From Acidobacteriota bacterium (lineage in GTDB: Bacteria > Acidobacteriota > Terriglobia > UBA7540), in assembly GCA_902812465.1 (NCBI GenBank), contig CADDZE010000039.1, positions 1 through 35,321 on the forward strand: a DNA stretch of 35,321 bases, given 5' to 3'. This document shows, in pieces, positions 16,273 to 25,612 of this stretch. Position 1 is the first letter of the stretch, and the number at the start of each line of letters is the position of its first letter. The notes beneath the pieces were generated by a model. The model worked only from the letters and a program-made list of their open reading frames with translations, was not told where the DNA came from and did not search any database. The translations under genes were made by a program, and so were the position numbers.

Positions 16273-17850
16273 CTAGCGCTGGGCCATGGCCTCGTCGATG
16301 AAACGAGCCACGTTCTGCTTCAGGTCGGCCAGCGACTGTGTGTCGATATAGACCATGTGACCGGAGCGGTAATAGGCCATCGAGACATTCCGGCGCAGGC
16401 TGGGGTCGAGCCCCATGTGGTCGAACGTGTATTCCATGGCGAAGTAAGGTGTGGCCAGGTCGTAGTAGCCCGCATTGACCAGAACGCGCAGGTAAGGGTT
16501 CTTGGCGAAGGCGCTGCGCAGCGCTGCACTCACGTCCGGGTAGCGGCCGGGCGACTGCATGTCCCATCCTGATAGCCCCCCGCCCAGAATGTAGTACTCC
16601 AGGTCGGACTTATAACCCAGTTCACCACGCACGTAGTGGTTAAACATGGCAGTGTAAGGCGGGCGAATCGCAGCCATCGAGGGGTCGAAGTCCGGAAGCT
16701 CGGAGGCGGGAATGTAGTCGACACCTTCGAAGCGGCTATCGAGTCGCCCGACGGTGCGCCGCCGGTCGCGTAGCAGGGCTTTGGTGAAGTGCTCAATCTC
16801 GATGCGCAGGTTGCTCTGGTCGATGTAGGTTGGATCGAGGCCGGTGTAGCGCGCCAGCTGGCCGATCACCCTCTGGCGTTCGTCAGGAGTTAGCCGGTCG
16901 CCCTTGGCCAGGGCTGGTGCGTACTCATTCATCGTCCACTGCTCGGCCTGGTGCAGCACCGGGATGAGGTCTTGCTGCTGCAGGTCGGGAGGCAGCCTCT
17001 TGTGATACCAAGCTGTGGCGGTATAGCTGGGGACGTAGAGGATGCAGGGCAGGTCGTTGTTGGCCGCAAATTCGATGGTGGCAAAATCGATGACCGTTGA
17101 AACCAGGACGATACCGTTGAAGGCGATGCCGTGTTCGATGAGATAGCCGGAGAGTGCGCTGGCGCGCGTCGTGCCGTAGCTCTCGCCCACCAGGAAAAGT
17201 GGCGACGCCCAGCGCTGGTAGCGCGTCAGGTAAAGCCGGATGAATTCGCCAACCGACGCCACGTCACCCTGGCGAGTGAAGAAGTTCTTGGCCAGCTCGG
17301 GCTTGGCAGCGCGGCTGTAACCAGTGCCAACCGGGTCGATGAAAACTAGGTCCGTCTTATCCAGCCACGTATACTCGTTGTCCACCAGGTGGTACGGCGG
17401 CGCGGGCATGAAGCCATTCTCGAGCATCTGGACGCGCTTTGGACCGAGGGCACCGAGGTGGAGCCAGACCGAGGATGATCCGGGCCCGCCGTTGAAGGAG
17501 AACATCAGCGGCCGGCGGTCAACGGGGCCAGCGTTGTCCGCCGTGTAAGCCATGAAGAAGATGTGAGCCTCGGTCTCACCGCTGCGGGCGTTCTTGAGGG
17601 GCATCATCCCGGCCGTCACGGTGTATTTCAACAGCCTTCCGCCGATGCGAATTTCGTGGCGCGTGACGACTGGCGGCTCCTCTGGTTTCTCCTTCTCTGC
17701 CCCCTGTTTCTCACCGGGCTTCGGCGTGGGCGCGGCCGGCTTGGGCGCTTGTGCAGTCTCCGCGGGCTCTTCCGCTTCCGGAGGATTCGGCCGGCGCTGG
17801 GGGAGGGGCGCGAGCAGCAGGGCCGCGAGGACGAGAGCAACGAAGGACAT
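16273..17850 (-). CDS. Secreted S10-family serine carboxypeptidase
   Basis: 525 residues. Hydrophobic signal MSFVALVLAALLLAPL, then a Pro/Glu/Lys-rich low-complexity linker to about residue 60, then the alpha/beta-hydrolase domain. The oxyanion motif is FNGGPGSSSVW near 119. The catalytic triad is Ser224 (LVGESYGTTRAS), Asp464 (NAGYYDLATP) and His498 (YRSGHMVYID). It releases C-terminal residues from peptides outside the cytoplasm, typically at acid pH. S10 peptidases are common in Acidobacteriota and fungi but scarce in many other bacteria. The ATG at 17850 has AGGAG 7 bases upstream. A candidate promoter lies just before it, and it faces away from the AAA+ gene. Confidence 0.93.
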   Translation of the reverse strand: MSFVALVLAALLLAPLPQRRPNPPEAEEPAETAQAPKPAAPTPKPGEKQGAEKEKPEEPPVVTRHEIRIGGRLLKYTVTAGMMPLKNARSGETEAHIFFMAYTADNAGPVDRRPLMFSFNGGPGSSSVWLHLGALGPKRVQMLENGFMPAPPYHLVDNEYTWLDKTDLVFIDPVGTGYSRAAKPELAKNFFTRQGDVASVGEFIRLYLTRYQRWASPLFLVGESYGTTRASALSGYLIEHGIAFNGIVLVSTVIDFATIEFAANNDLPCILYVPSYTATAWYHKRLPPDLQQQDLIPVLHQAEQWTMNEYAPALAKGDRLTPDERQRVIGQLARYTGLDPTYIDQSNLRIEIEHFTKALLRDRRRTVGRLDSRFEGVDYIPASELPDFDPSMAAIRPPYTAMFNHYVRGELGYKSDLEYYILGGGLSGWDMQSPGRYPDVSAALRSAFAKNPYLRVLVNAGYYDLATPYFAMEYTFDHMGLDPSLRRNVSMAYYRSGHMVYIDTQSLADLKQNVARFIDEAMAQR

Positions 17851-17874
17851 GGGATTCTCCTCTCGGAAGCGGCA

Positions 17875-17903
17875 AGCTTAAGAAGGGCGGGGAGCGTTGT
17901 CAA
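17875..17903 (-). promoter_or_regulatory. Possible sigma-70 promoter for the S10 peptidase
   Basis: On the minus strand a perfect TTGACA (17903-17898) is followed after 17 bases by TAAGCT (17880-17875), a weak -10. Transcription would start about 20 bases before the ribosome site of the S10 gene. The -35 and spacing are good but the -10 is poor. Confidence 0.35.
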
Positions 17904-17940
17904 CCGTTTCGCTCATGGTAGGGCGCAGGGCGGTGGGGGC

Positions 17941-18154
17941 GACGAAACGTACGAGGTTGCCGGTTTGGGCACCACTTTTGCCACGCCGGTCTCGATTTTT
18001 GAACAACATATCCGGTTCGTTTCGTCAACTGAACATTTTGTTCCCGGCAATCTGTACGCCCCTTTGATCCGTCGGAGCGCGCTGGTCACGATGTATACAT
18101 TCGTCCCAGGGGTCAAAACCGTAAGGCTTGTTGACAGCTTGCACGTTGTTGACA
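17941..18154. promoter_or_regulatory. Divergent control region with several repeats
   Basis: The 370-base gap between the S10 and AAA+ genes holds three repeat patterns. GACGAAACG (17941-17949) is repeated inverted as CGTTTCGTC (18018-18026). GAACATTTTGTTC (18031-18043) is a perfect 5-3-5 palindrome. TTGTTGACA occurs twice in direct order (18128-18136 and 18146-18154), 18 bases apart. They look like operator sites for one or more regulators of the AAA+/VWA pair, but no regulator is identified. Confidence 0.35.
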
Positions 18155-18187
18155 TGGCGAGCGTGAATCCTGCTCGTGACTCCGTCA

Positions 18188-18216
18188 TTGAGTTCACCGC
18201 GCGGCGGACCTATAAT
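18188..18216 (+). promoter_or_regulatory. Sigma-70 promoter giving a leaderless AAA+ transcript
   Basis: TTGAGT (18188-18193), a 17-base spacer and a perfect TATAAT (18211-18216). The expected start of transcription, 7 bases after the -10, is the A of the first ATG at 18223. No Shine-Dalgarno sequence precedes that ATG. The mRNA would therefore begin with AUG and be read without a leader. Confidence 0.6.
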
Positions 18217-18222
18217 CACGTC

Positions 18223-19692
18223 ATGATGAAAGCGAGAACGCTGGGCGAGCTGAAGCGGTCGAATTACCGGCGGGTCAGCGTGAAGGACGAGATGCGAGCT
18301 AACCTGATCCGCAAGCTGCAGGCCCGTGAGCCGATTTTCCCGGGCATCATCGGCTTTGACGACACGGTGATCCCGCAGATCGCCAACGCCATCCTCTCCA
18401 AGCACAACTTCATCCTGCTGGGGCTGCGCGGCCAGGCCAAGAGTCGCATCCTGCGTTCGCTAGTGGGCCTGCTCGATGAGGAGATCCCGGTCATCGCCGG
18501 CTGCGAGATCAACGACGACCCCCTGGCACCTCTGTGCCGTGCCTGCCACGAAAAGCTGAAGGAAGACGGCGATGCCACGCCCATTGACTACCTGCCGCGC
18601 GACCGCCGTTACGTCGAGAAGCTGGCCACTCCTGACGTTACCATCGCCGACATCATCGGCGACCTGGATCCTATCAAGGCGGCGCGTGGCGGCCACGCCC
18701 TCTCCAGCGAACTGACGATTCACTATGGCCTGCTGCCGCGCGCCAATCGCGGCATCTTCGCCATCAACGAGCTGCCCGACCTGGCGGGCAAGATCCAGGT
18801 CGGCCTCTTCAACATCATGCAGGAAGGCGACGTCCAGATTAAGGGTTACCCGGTGCGCCTAGCCCTGGACGTCGTCATGGTCTTCACCGCCAACCCGGAG
18901 GACTACACGGCGCGCGGTAAGATCATCACGCCCTTGAAGGACCGTCTGGGTTCGGAGATTCGCACCCACTATCCCACCACGCTGGAACACGCCCTGGAGA
19001 TCACGGCGCAGGAAGCCTGGACGGACCGCGGCGGGGACGGTCGCCTGGTGATTCCGCAGTTCGTGCGCGAGATTATCGAAACCATCGCCTTTGAAGCGCG
19101 CCAGGAAAAGAAGATCGACAAGCGGAGCGGCGTGAGCCAGCGCATGCCCATCACCTGCCTGGAAAACGTGGTGTCCAACGCTGAGCGCCGCGCCCTTCTC
19201 AACCAAGAGGCGCTGGCCGTTGCCCGGGTGGCAGACGTCTATGCCGCTTTGCCTTCCTTAACTGGCAAGTTCGAATTGGAATACGAGGGCGAGCTCAAGG
19301 GGGCTGACCAGGTGGCGCGCGAGATCATTCGCCAGGCCACGGCGCGGATCTTCAAAAAATATTTCGACGGCGTGCCGATGCACGGGATCGTCCAGTGGTT
19401 CGAAGCGGGGGGCAACCTCAAGTACGCGGACGGCGCGCCGGCCGAGGAAATCTTTAGCCAGTTGAAGAAGGTGCAAGGGCTGGTGGAAAAGGTGCAGCCC
19501 TTGGGAATCAAGCCCAAGGATGCCGTGCCGCTCGTCGTCGCCGGAGCCGAATTTATCTTGGAAGGGCTCTACGCTCTCAAGCGTATCAGCCGCAACGAGG
19601 AGCTGGGCTATCACGCGGAGCGCCGCAAGGTAGAGTCCACGCCGGCGGAAGAGCCTACCATTCCCGGACCGCGCCGCCGGCCGCTGAACTGA
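18223..19692 (+). CDS. MoxR/Mg-chelatase-like AAA+ ATPase
   Basis: 489 residues from ATG 18223; another ATG follows directly. An upstream in-frame extension to 17563 crosses the promoter and is rejected. AAA+ motifs: Walker A GLRGQAKS (67-74, Ala where Gly is usual), Walker B GIFAINEL (Asn182-Glu183 in place of Asp-Glu), sensor 1 TANPEDY (Asn224) and arginines at 241 and 247 in the arginine-finger region. An insert after Walker A has Cys94, Cys105, Cys108 and His109, a possible metal site. Such ATPases work with a VWA-domain partner as chaperones or metal-insertion machines; chelatase BchI/BchD is the model, but no pigment genes are here. The VWA gene follows after 82 bases. Often annotated as magnesium chelatase or sigma-54 interacting protein; the true client is unknown. 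Confidence 0.88.
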   Translation: MMKARTLGELKRSNYRRVSVKDEMRANLIRKLQAREPIFPGIIGFDDTVIPQIANAILSKHNFILLGLRGQAKSRILRSLVGLLDEEIPVIAGCEINDDPLAPLCRACHEKLKEDGDATPIDYLPRDRRYVEKLATPDVTIADIIGDLDPIKAARGGHALSSELTIHYGLLPRANRGIFAINELPDLAGKIQVGLFNIMQEGDVQIKGYPVRLALDVVMVFTANPEDYTARGKIITPLKDRLGSEIRTHYPTTLEHALEITAQEAWTDRGGDGRLVIPQFVREIIETIAFEARQEKKIDKRSGVSQRMPITCLENVVSNAERRALLNQEALAVARVADVYAALPSLTGKFELEYEGELKGADQVAREIIRQATARIFKKYFDGVPMHGIVQWFEAGGNLKYADGAPAEEIFSQLKKVQGLVEKVQPLGIKPKDAVPLVVAGAEFILEGLYALKRISRNEELGYHAERRKVESTPAEEPTIPGPRRRPLN

Positions 19693-19774
19693 GAGTGGCC
19701 GGGTGCGGGGTTCGCGGCGGGTCCGCACCGGGCGGACGCTCTCCTAGAGGCGCTAGGAACCGCCGATCACGCTC

Positions 19775-21040
19775 ATGAAGTACATCAAATACTCCAAGTA
19801 CGTGGCCAGCCCCTTTGAAGAACTCAGCGCCGAGGATCTGCTGCAACTGCTCGAAGACTATCTACTCGATAGCGGCTTTTACCGTCAGTATTACCACTTC
19901 TATGAAATGGACCCGGAGCAAGCCGAGCGCACCTTGGAACAGCTGCACCAGGCGCTGCTCGAGGCGATGCGCGACCGTGGCATGATCCCGGACGAGCTGT
20001 TGCAGCAGCTGCTGGAGAACGCCGACAGCTATGACCGCTCGAAACTGCGCCAGGCCATTGACCGGCTACTGGAGAAGTTACAAGAGGAAGGCTACGTCAC
20101 CATCGAGCAGCCGCAGCCGCTCTCCGAGCAGCGGACCGAGCCACACCCAGGCGGCTGGGGCGGCCGCGAGGGCAAGGTGAAATTTGAAGTTACCGATAAA
20201 GCGCTCGATTTTCTCGGCTACAAGACGCTGAAGGACCTGCTGGCCTCTCTCGGCAAGGCCAGCTTCGGCCGCCACGACACGCGGGAATGGGCCACCGGCA
20301 TCGAGTCCCATGGTGCGACGCGCCCGTACGAGTTCGGCGACACGATGAATCTGGACGTAAACGCTACGCTGCTCGCTGCGATCCAGCGCGCCGGGCTCAC
20401 CATGCCACTGGATCTGGATTACCCGGACCTCCGGGTGCGCCAGTGCGAATACCAGAGCTCCTGCGCCACCGTGCTGATGCTCGATTGCAGCCACAGCATG
20501 ATCCTCTACGGGGAGGATCGCTTCACCCCAGCCAAGAAGGTGGCCCTGGCGCTCACTCACCTGATCCGCACCCAGTTCCCGGGTGATTCGCTGCACATGG
20601 TGCTGTTCCACGACTCGGCAGAGGAGATTCCGTTCAGTGAACTCGCACGGGTCAAGGTGGGCCCCTACTACACCAATACGCGCGAGGGACTACGCCTGGC
20701 CGAGCGCATTCTGGCGCGGCAGAAGAAGGACATGCGCCAGATCATCATGATCACCGACGGCAAGCCCTCGGCGCTGACCCTGGACGATGGTCGGATTTAC
20801 AAGAATGCCTTCGGGCTCGACCCACTGGTGGTCTCCGAAACGCTGCACGAAGTAGCGCGGTGCCGCCGCAACGGCATCCTGATCAACACCTTCATGCTGG
20901 CCTCGGACTATGGCTTAGTGAACTTCGTGCAGAAGGTCACCGAGATTTGCCGCGGCAAAGCTTACTTCACCACTCCCTACACCCTCGGGCAGTACCTGCT
21001 GATGGACTACATGCAGAAGAAGGTGAAGCACATTCATTGA
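19775..21040 (+). CDS. VWA-domain protein, partner of the AAA+ ATPase
   Basis: 421 residues. An acidic helical N-terminal half (to about residue 200), rich in Leu, Gln and Glu, is followed by a von Willebrand A domain. The metal-ion-dependent adhesion site is intact: Asp237-x-Ser239-x-Ser241 in MLDCSHSM, a Thr in YYTNTREGLRLA, and Asp328 in MITDGKPS. No signal peptide or membrane segment is seen, so it acts in the cytoplasm. By analogy with BchD, NorD, CoxE and ViaA, the VWA protein passes the force of the AAA+ ring to a target that needs assembly or metal insertion. The ATG at 19775 has only weak upstream complementarity (TAGGAA); translation may depend on coupling to the gene before it. Confidence 0.88.
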   Translation: MKYIKYSKYVASPFEELSAEDLLQLLEDYLLDSGFYRQYYHFYEMDPEQAERTLEQLHQALLEAMRDRGMIPDELLQQLLENADSYDRSKLRQAIDRLLEKLQEEGYVTIEQPQPLSEQRTEPHPGGWGGREGKVKFEVTDKALDFLGYKTLKDLLASLGKASFGRHDTREWATGIESHGATRPYEFGDTMNLDVNATLLAAIQRAGLTMPLDLDYPDLRVRQCEYQSSCATVLMLDCSHSMILYGEDRFTPAKKVALALTHLIRTQFPGDSLHMVLFHDSAEEIPFSELARVKVGPYYTNTREGLRLAERILARQKKDMRQIIMITDGKPSALTLDDGRIYKNAFGLDPLVVSETLHEVARCRRNGILINTFMLASDYGLVNFVQKVTEICRGKAYFTTPYTLGQYLLMDYMQKKVKHIH

Positions 21041-21061
21041 CCGCCCCTCGCCCTGCGGTCA
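21038..21061 (+). terminator. Hairpin starting at the VWA stop codon
   Basis: TGACCGC (21038-21044, including the TGA stop) pairs perfectly with GCGGTCA (21055-21061) around a 10-base loop. No U-tract follows, so it may be a 3' stabiliser or a Rho-type end between the VWA gene and dnaE. Confidence 0.35.
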
Positions 21062-21115
21062 CTCGGCTTCGTCGCCGGCTGCTCCTGCCTACCTCGTCTG
21101 CTACAATGAGGGCCG

Positions 21116-24100
21116 ATGGCTTCTCCAAACTTTGTTCACCTGCATCTGCACACCGACTACAGCCTGCTGGACGGCGCTTGCGCCATACCCAAGCTGATGG
21201 ACCGCGCCGCGGCGCTGAAGATGCCCGCCGTGGCCATCACCGATCACGGCAACCTGTTCGGCGCCGTGAAGTTTTATGACGCGGCCGTGAAGCGCGGCGT
21301 GAAGCCCATCATCGGTTGCGAGATGTACGTGGCCCCCGCCAGCCGCTTCGACCGCTCGGCGGACGCCGAACGGTATAACCACCTGGTCGTGCTCTGCGAG
21401 AACGAGCGCGGTTACCGCAATCTGGTGAAGCTGGCCTCGCTGGCTTACACCGAGGGGTTCTATTACAAACCGCGCATCGATAAGGACTTGCTCGCCCGCC
21501 ACACCGAAGGCCTCATCGCGCTTTCTGCCTGTCTCAAGGGCGAGGTGGCTGCAGCGCTGCTGGCCGGCGACTATGAGGCGGCGCGACAATCGGCCTACGA
21601 GCTCCAGGAGCTCTTCGGCAAAGGGCGCTTCTACCTAGAAGTGCAGGACCAGGGGCTGCCCGAGGAGCGGCGCATTAATCCGCAGCTAGCCCAGATTGCC
21701 CGCGAAACCGGCATCCCGCTCGTGGCGACCAACGACTGCCATTACATCCACCGCCAAGACGCGCGCGCCCAGGAAGTGCTGATGTGTATTCAGACCGGTA
21801 AGACCCTGAGCGATTCGACGCGGATGAGGTTTGCCACCGACCAGTTCTATTTTCGATCGCAGGAGGAGATGGCCGCGGTCTTCCGCGAGCTTCCCGAGGC
21901 ACTGACCGCCACGCTGCAGATCGCCGAGCGCTGCAACGTGCACCTCGAGAAGAAGCAGCACGTCTTCCCGCATTTTGAGGTGCCGCCGGGAGAGACGCTG
22001 GAGAGCTTCTTCGCCAAGGTGGCGCGGCAAGGATTCGAAAGCCGCCGGCCCGAACTCGAGCGCCTGCGGGCAGCCGGCCAGCTGAAGCATTCCCTGGCCG
22101 AGTATGAGGAACGGCTCGAGCGCGAAATCGAGCTCATCCAGCGGATGCAATACGCTGGCTACTTTCTGATCGTGTGGGACTTCGTCCGCTTCGCGCGCGA
22201 GCGCTGCATCCCGGTCGGTCCGGGGCGCGGCTCGGCGGCGGGCAGCATGGTGTCCTACGCCATGCATATTACCGATATCGATCCCCTTCAATATGACCTG
22301 CTGTTCGAGCGCTTCCTGAACCCTGAACGTATCACCTTCCCCGACATCGACATCGACTTCTGCATGCGCCGCCGCGGCGAGGTGATCAATTACGTCACCG
22401 AGAAATACGGCCGCGACAACGTCAGCCAGATTATCACCTTCGGCACGATGGGTGCCAAGGCCGTTATCCGCGACGCCGGCCGCGCCTTGGACATGCCGTT
22501 TGCCGAGGTCGATCGCATTGCCAAGCTGGTGCCCAACACGCTGAACATCACCCTGGAGGAAGCCCTGGCGCAGTCGGCGGAGCTGCGACAGTTGAAGGAG
22601 CGCGATCCCAAAGTGGCTGGCCTGCTGGCGGTCGCCGCCAGCCTCGAGGGTTTGGCGCGTCACGCTTCGACCCATGCGGCGGGGGTGGTCATTTCGCCCC
22701 AGCCGCTGCAGGAGATCGTCCCCCTCTACAAGAGCAATAAGGATGAAATCACAACGCAGTACGGGATGGACGATCTGGAAAAGATCGGCCTTTTGAAGAT
22801 GGACTTCCTGGGGCTGACGACCCTCACCGTCCTCGACGACTGCGTGCGCATGATTGAGAACACCCGCGGCGTGAAACTCGATCTCGCCCGCCTGCCGCTC
22901 GATGACGCCCCGACCTACGAGCTGCTCAGCAAGGGCCTGACGGCCGGCATCTTCCAGTTTGAGAGCCGCGGCATGACGGATATCTTGCGCCGTGTCAAGC
23001 CCAGCCGCCTGGCCGACCTCACCGCGCTTAATGCCCTGTACCGCCCCGGTCCCATCCAGGGAGGTATGATTGACGATTTCATTGCCCGCAAGACGGGACG
23101 CCGCCGCGTCACCTACGATTTACCCCAGCTTAAGGACGTTCTGGAGGAGACCTACGGCGTGATCGTCTATCAGGAGCAGGTGATGCAGATTGCCGCGACC
23201 GTGGCGGGCTTCAGCTTGGGCGAGGCCGACGTCCTGCGGCGGGCCATGGGCAAAAAGAAGCACGAGGAGATGGTGGCCATGCGCGAGAAGTTCCTCGCCG
23301 GGGCGGCCCAGAACAACGTTCCCCCAGCCAAGGCGCAAAAGCTCTTCGACCTGATGGCGCAGTTTGCCGGCTACGGCTTCAACAAGTCGCACTCAGCCGC
23401 CTACGCCCTGGTCGCCTACCAGACGGCTTACCTCAAGGCCCACTATCCCGTCGAGTTTATGGCTGCCCTGCTTTCGGCGGAAATCGGTAACCAGGACAAG
23501 CTGACCTTTTACCTCAATGAATGCCGCGATATGGGCATTCCCCTCCTGCCGCCCGACGTGAATTCCAGCGATCACACTTTTACGCCCGCGGGAAACAGCA
23601 TCCGCTTCGGCCTCACGGCCATCAAGAACGTGGGGGAGGCAGCCATTCAGTCGGTCCTGGAAGCACGGCGGCGTCTGGGCCGATTTGATAGCTTGTTCCA
23701 ATTTTGCGAAAACGTGGACTTGCGGCTGCTGAACAAGCGCGTGATCGAGAGCCTGATCAAGGCAGGAGCGATGGATTCCCTAGGTGCGAGCCGGGCGCGT
23801 CTAATGGCTGCCTTGGACCGCGCCATGGAACTCGGCCAAGCGCGCCAGCGCGCGGCTTCAGCCGGTCAGCATGGTCTGTTTGCCGCAGCCGGTGGGGCTG
23901 AGCCACTGGTGCGCGTGGCGCTCCCGGAAGTGCCGGAGTGGGGGGAAACGGAGCGGCTGGCGGGCGAGAAAGAAGTGCTAGGGTTCTACGTCACGGGGCA
24001 TCCTCTCGAAAAGTATCGCGCCCAGCTCGCGAATCTGCCTTACGACAGTTCGGTGCTGGATGAGCTTGAACCGGACACCCCGGTGACCCTGGCAGGCATC

Positions 24101-24571
24101 CTGACGAATTTGCGCGTGAAGCCGAGCAAGAAAGGCGACCTGTGGGCCGCGGCAGTGCTCGAGGACCTGCGCGGCACCGCCGAACTGCTGGTCTTTCCCC
24201 AGACGCTGCAGCAGGTGCAGGACGTGCTGAAGCCGGAGGCGGCGCTGCTGATCAAGGGGCGGGTGCGCAAGGAGGAAAATGCCCGGCCCAAGGTAGTGGT
24301 CAGCGAAGCAAAGCCGCTGGCCGCCGCGGGGGATGGCCGCCAGACGCTCGTGATTCGCGTCAACTTGGCAGAAGCGGGTGACGATCTTCCCGACAGGCTT
24401 GAGCAGCTGCTGATGTCGCATCCAGGTGAGAGCTTGGTCACCTTGGAGTTGACTCGCCCCAACGATTTTGTGGCGCGACTCCGCCCGCGCCGGCCCGCGG
24501 GGGTGAAGATCGAACCCGGGCTTCTTGCCGAGCTGAGGGCGCTGTGCGGCCAAGAAGCGGCGCTGGAATGA
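21116..24571 (+). CDS. dnaE: DNA polymerase III subunit alpha
   Basis: Replicative polymerase, 1151 residues, DnaE1 type. The N-terminal PHP domain opens with FVHLHLHTDYSLLDGA and keeps the His-x-His metal motif (His10, His12). Palm-domain catalytic aspartates are Asp410 and Asp412 (PDIDIDF) and Asp563 (KMDFLGLTTLT), matching E. coli 401, 403 and 555. PGRGSAAGSMVSYAM near 372 is another family block. The C-terminal OB fold lies around residues 985-1035 (VTLAGILTNLRVK), with a short tail domain after it. The ATG at 21116 has GAGGG 3 bases upstream and a TACAAT at 21102-21107 that could be a -10, though no -35 is seen. No intein or frameshift is present. Confidence 0.97.
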   Translation: MASPNFVHLHLHTDYSLLDGACAIPKLMDRAAALKMPAVAITDHGNLFGAVKFYDAAVKRGVKPIIGCEMYVAPASRFDRSADAERYNHLVVLCENERGYRNLVKLASLAYTEGFYYKPRIDKDLLARHTEGLIALSACLKGEVAAALLAGDYEAARQSAYELQELFGKGRFYLEVQDQGLPEERRINPQLAQIARETGIPLVATNDCHYIHRQDARAQEVLMCIQTGKTLSDSTRMRFATDQFYFRSQEEMAAVFRELPEALTATLQIAERCNVHLEKKQHVFPHFEVPPGETLESFFAKVARQGFESRRPELERLRAAGQLKHSLAEYEERLEREIELIQRMQYAGYFLIVWDFVRFARERCIPVGPGRGSAAGSMVSYAMHITDIDPLQYDLLFERFLNPERITFPDIDIDFCMRRRGEVINYVTEKYGRDNVSQIITFGTMGAKAVIRDAGRALDMPFAEVDRIAKLVPNTLNITLEEALAQSAELRQLKERDPKVAGLLAVAASLEGLARHASTHAAGVVISPQPLQEIVPLYKSNKDEITTQYGMDDLEKIGLLKMDFLGLTTLTVLDDCVRMIENTRGVKLDLARLPLDDAPTYELLSKGLTAGIFQFESRGMTDILRRVKPSRLADLTALNALYRPGPIQGGMIDDFIARKTGRRRVTYDLPQLKDVLEETYGVIVYQEQVMQIAATVAGFSLGEADVLRRAMGKKKHEEMVAMREKFLAGAAQNNVPPAKAQKLFDLMAQFAGYGFNKSHSAAYALVAYQTAYLKAHYPVEFMAALLSAEIGNQDKLTFYLNECRDMGIPLLPPDVNSSDHTFTPAGNSIRFGLTAIKNVGEAAIQSVLEARRRLGRFDSLFQFCENVDLRLLNKRVIESLIKAGAMDSLGASRARLMAALDRAMELGQARQRAASAGQHGLFAAAGGAEPLVRVALPEVPEWGETERLAGEKEVLGFYVTGHPLEKYRAQLANLPYDSSVLDELEPDTPVTLAGILTNLRVKPSKKGDLWAAAVLEDLRGTAELLVFPQTLQQVQDVLKPEAALLIKGRVRKEENARPKVVVSEAKPLAAAGDGRQTLVIRVNLAEAGDDLPDRLEQLLMSHPGESLVTLELTRPNDFVARLRPRRPAGVKIEPGLLAELRALCGQEAALE

Positions 24572-24604
24572 CGCAGTCTGAATGCTGAATAGCCCTCTTC
24601 AGGT

Positions 24605-24628
24605 GAGGAAGGCGGCAAGCCTTCCCAC
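24605..24628 (+). terminator. Hairpin between dnaE and accA
   Basis: GGAAGGC (24607-24613) pairs with GCCTTCC (24619-24625) around a GGCAA loop. GTG before it and CAC after it can extend the stem past one bulged base. No U-tract follows. It could end dnaE transcription weakly or be a small dispersed palindrome. Confidence 0.35.
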
Positions 24629-24658
24629 CAGAGTTCAAAGGCGGCAGGCGGTTCTTCT

Positions 24659-25612
24659 ATGAGATCTGAGATCGAAAAGCAGATCGCGGAGCTGGAGCGC
24701 TACGCCGAGTCGGAGGCGGTGCGCGAGGAGATCGAGCGGCTGCGCCAGCAGCTGGCGGCAGGCCGGGACGGCTTTCAGCCTACGGGCCCGGCTACCGATG
24801 CATGGGACCGAGTTTTGCTGGCGCGGCATCCGCAGCGGCCGTACACCCTCGACTACATTTCGGCACTTTTTACCGAATTCACCGAGCTTCACGGCGACCG
24901 CCGCTTCGGCGACGACGGGGCCATCGTCGGGGGGCTGGCACGGTTCGAGGGACGGCCGGTGATGGTGGTCGGACACCAGAAGGGGCGTGACACCAAGCAG
25001 AAACTGCTGCGCAACTTCGGTATGCCGAATCCTGAGGGCTACCGCAAGGCCATGCGGCTGATGCACCTGGCGGCCAAGTTCCGTCTGCCCATCGTGACCT
25101 TTGTCGACACGCCCGGCGCCTACCCGGGTATCGGCGCGGAGGAACGCGGGCAGGCCGAGGCCATTGCCTTGAACCTGCGGGAGATGCCTAAGCTCCGTAC
25201 GCCGGTGGTAGTGGTGATTCACGGCGAAGGGGGTAGCGGCGGGGCGCTGGCCATTGCCGTCGGCGATCGCGTGCTGATGCTGGAGAATGCCATTTACTCC
25301 GTCATCTCGCCGGAAAGCTGTTCCTCCATTCTCTGGCGGGACTGGGACCACAAGCAGGAGGCGGCCCGCATCCTCAAGCTGACGGCGCAGGACCTCCAGG
25401 GCTTCGGCATCATTGACGAAGTGATTCCTGAACCCCCCGGCGGCGCCCACAACGACCTAGGCCAGACGGCCGCTTCCATTCGCTTGCGCCTTTCCGCCGC
25501 ACTGAATGAGCTCTCACGTCTCCCGCTGGAGGAGCTTCTGAAACAGCGTTATGAGCGGCTGCGGCGGCTGGCTACCTTCGTTGAAGAATCGGGGCATCGG
25601 GCGGCTGGGTAA
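24659..25612 (+). CDS. accA: Acetyl-CoA carboxylase carboxyltransferase subunit alpha
   Basis: Transfers the carboxyl group from biotin to acetyl-CoA (with AccD) in the first step of fatty acid synthesis. 317 residues, normal for AccA. Helical N-terminus ([16 protein letters not shown]), then [54 protein letters not shown] near residue 150 and [17 protein letters not shown] near 190, which are the crotonase-fold oxyanion and CoA-binding regions. [13 protein letters not shown] near 217 is also typical. The ATG at 24659 has only a loose AGGCGG upstream. accD is not in the window. It follows dnaE closely, a neighbour pair known from several bacteria. Confidence 0.96.
   Translation: MRSEIEKQIAELERYAESEAVREEIERLRQQLAAGRDGFQPTGPATDAWDRVLLARHPQRPYTLDYISALFTEFTELHGDRRFGDDGAIVGGLARFEGRPVMVVGHQKGRDTKQKLLRNFGMPNPEGYRKAMRLMHLAAKFRLPIVTFVDTPGAYPGIGAEERGQAEAIALNLREMPKLRTPVVVVIHGEGGSGGALAIAVGDRVLMLENAIYSVISPESCSSILWRDWDHKQEAARILKLTAQDLQGFGIIDEVIPEPPGGAHNDLGQTAASIRLRLSAALNELSRLPLEELLKQRYERLRRLATFVEESGHRAAG

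Noticed and set aside
17563-18222. N-terminal extension of the AAA+ ATPase by 220 residues
   Set aside because: It runs through the S10 gene start, the divergent control region and a consensus promoter, and the residues look non-coding.
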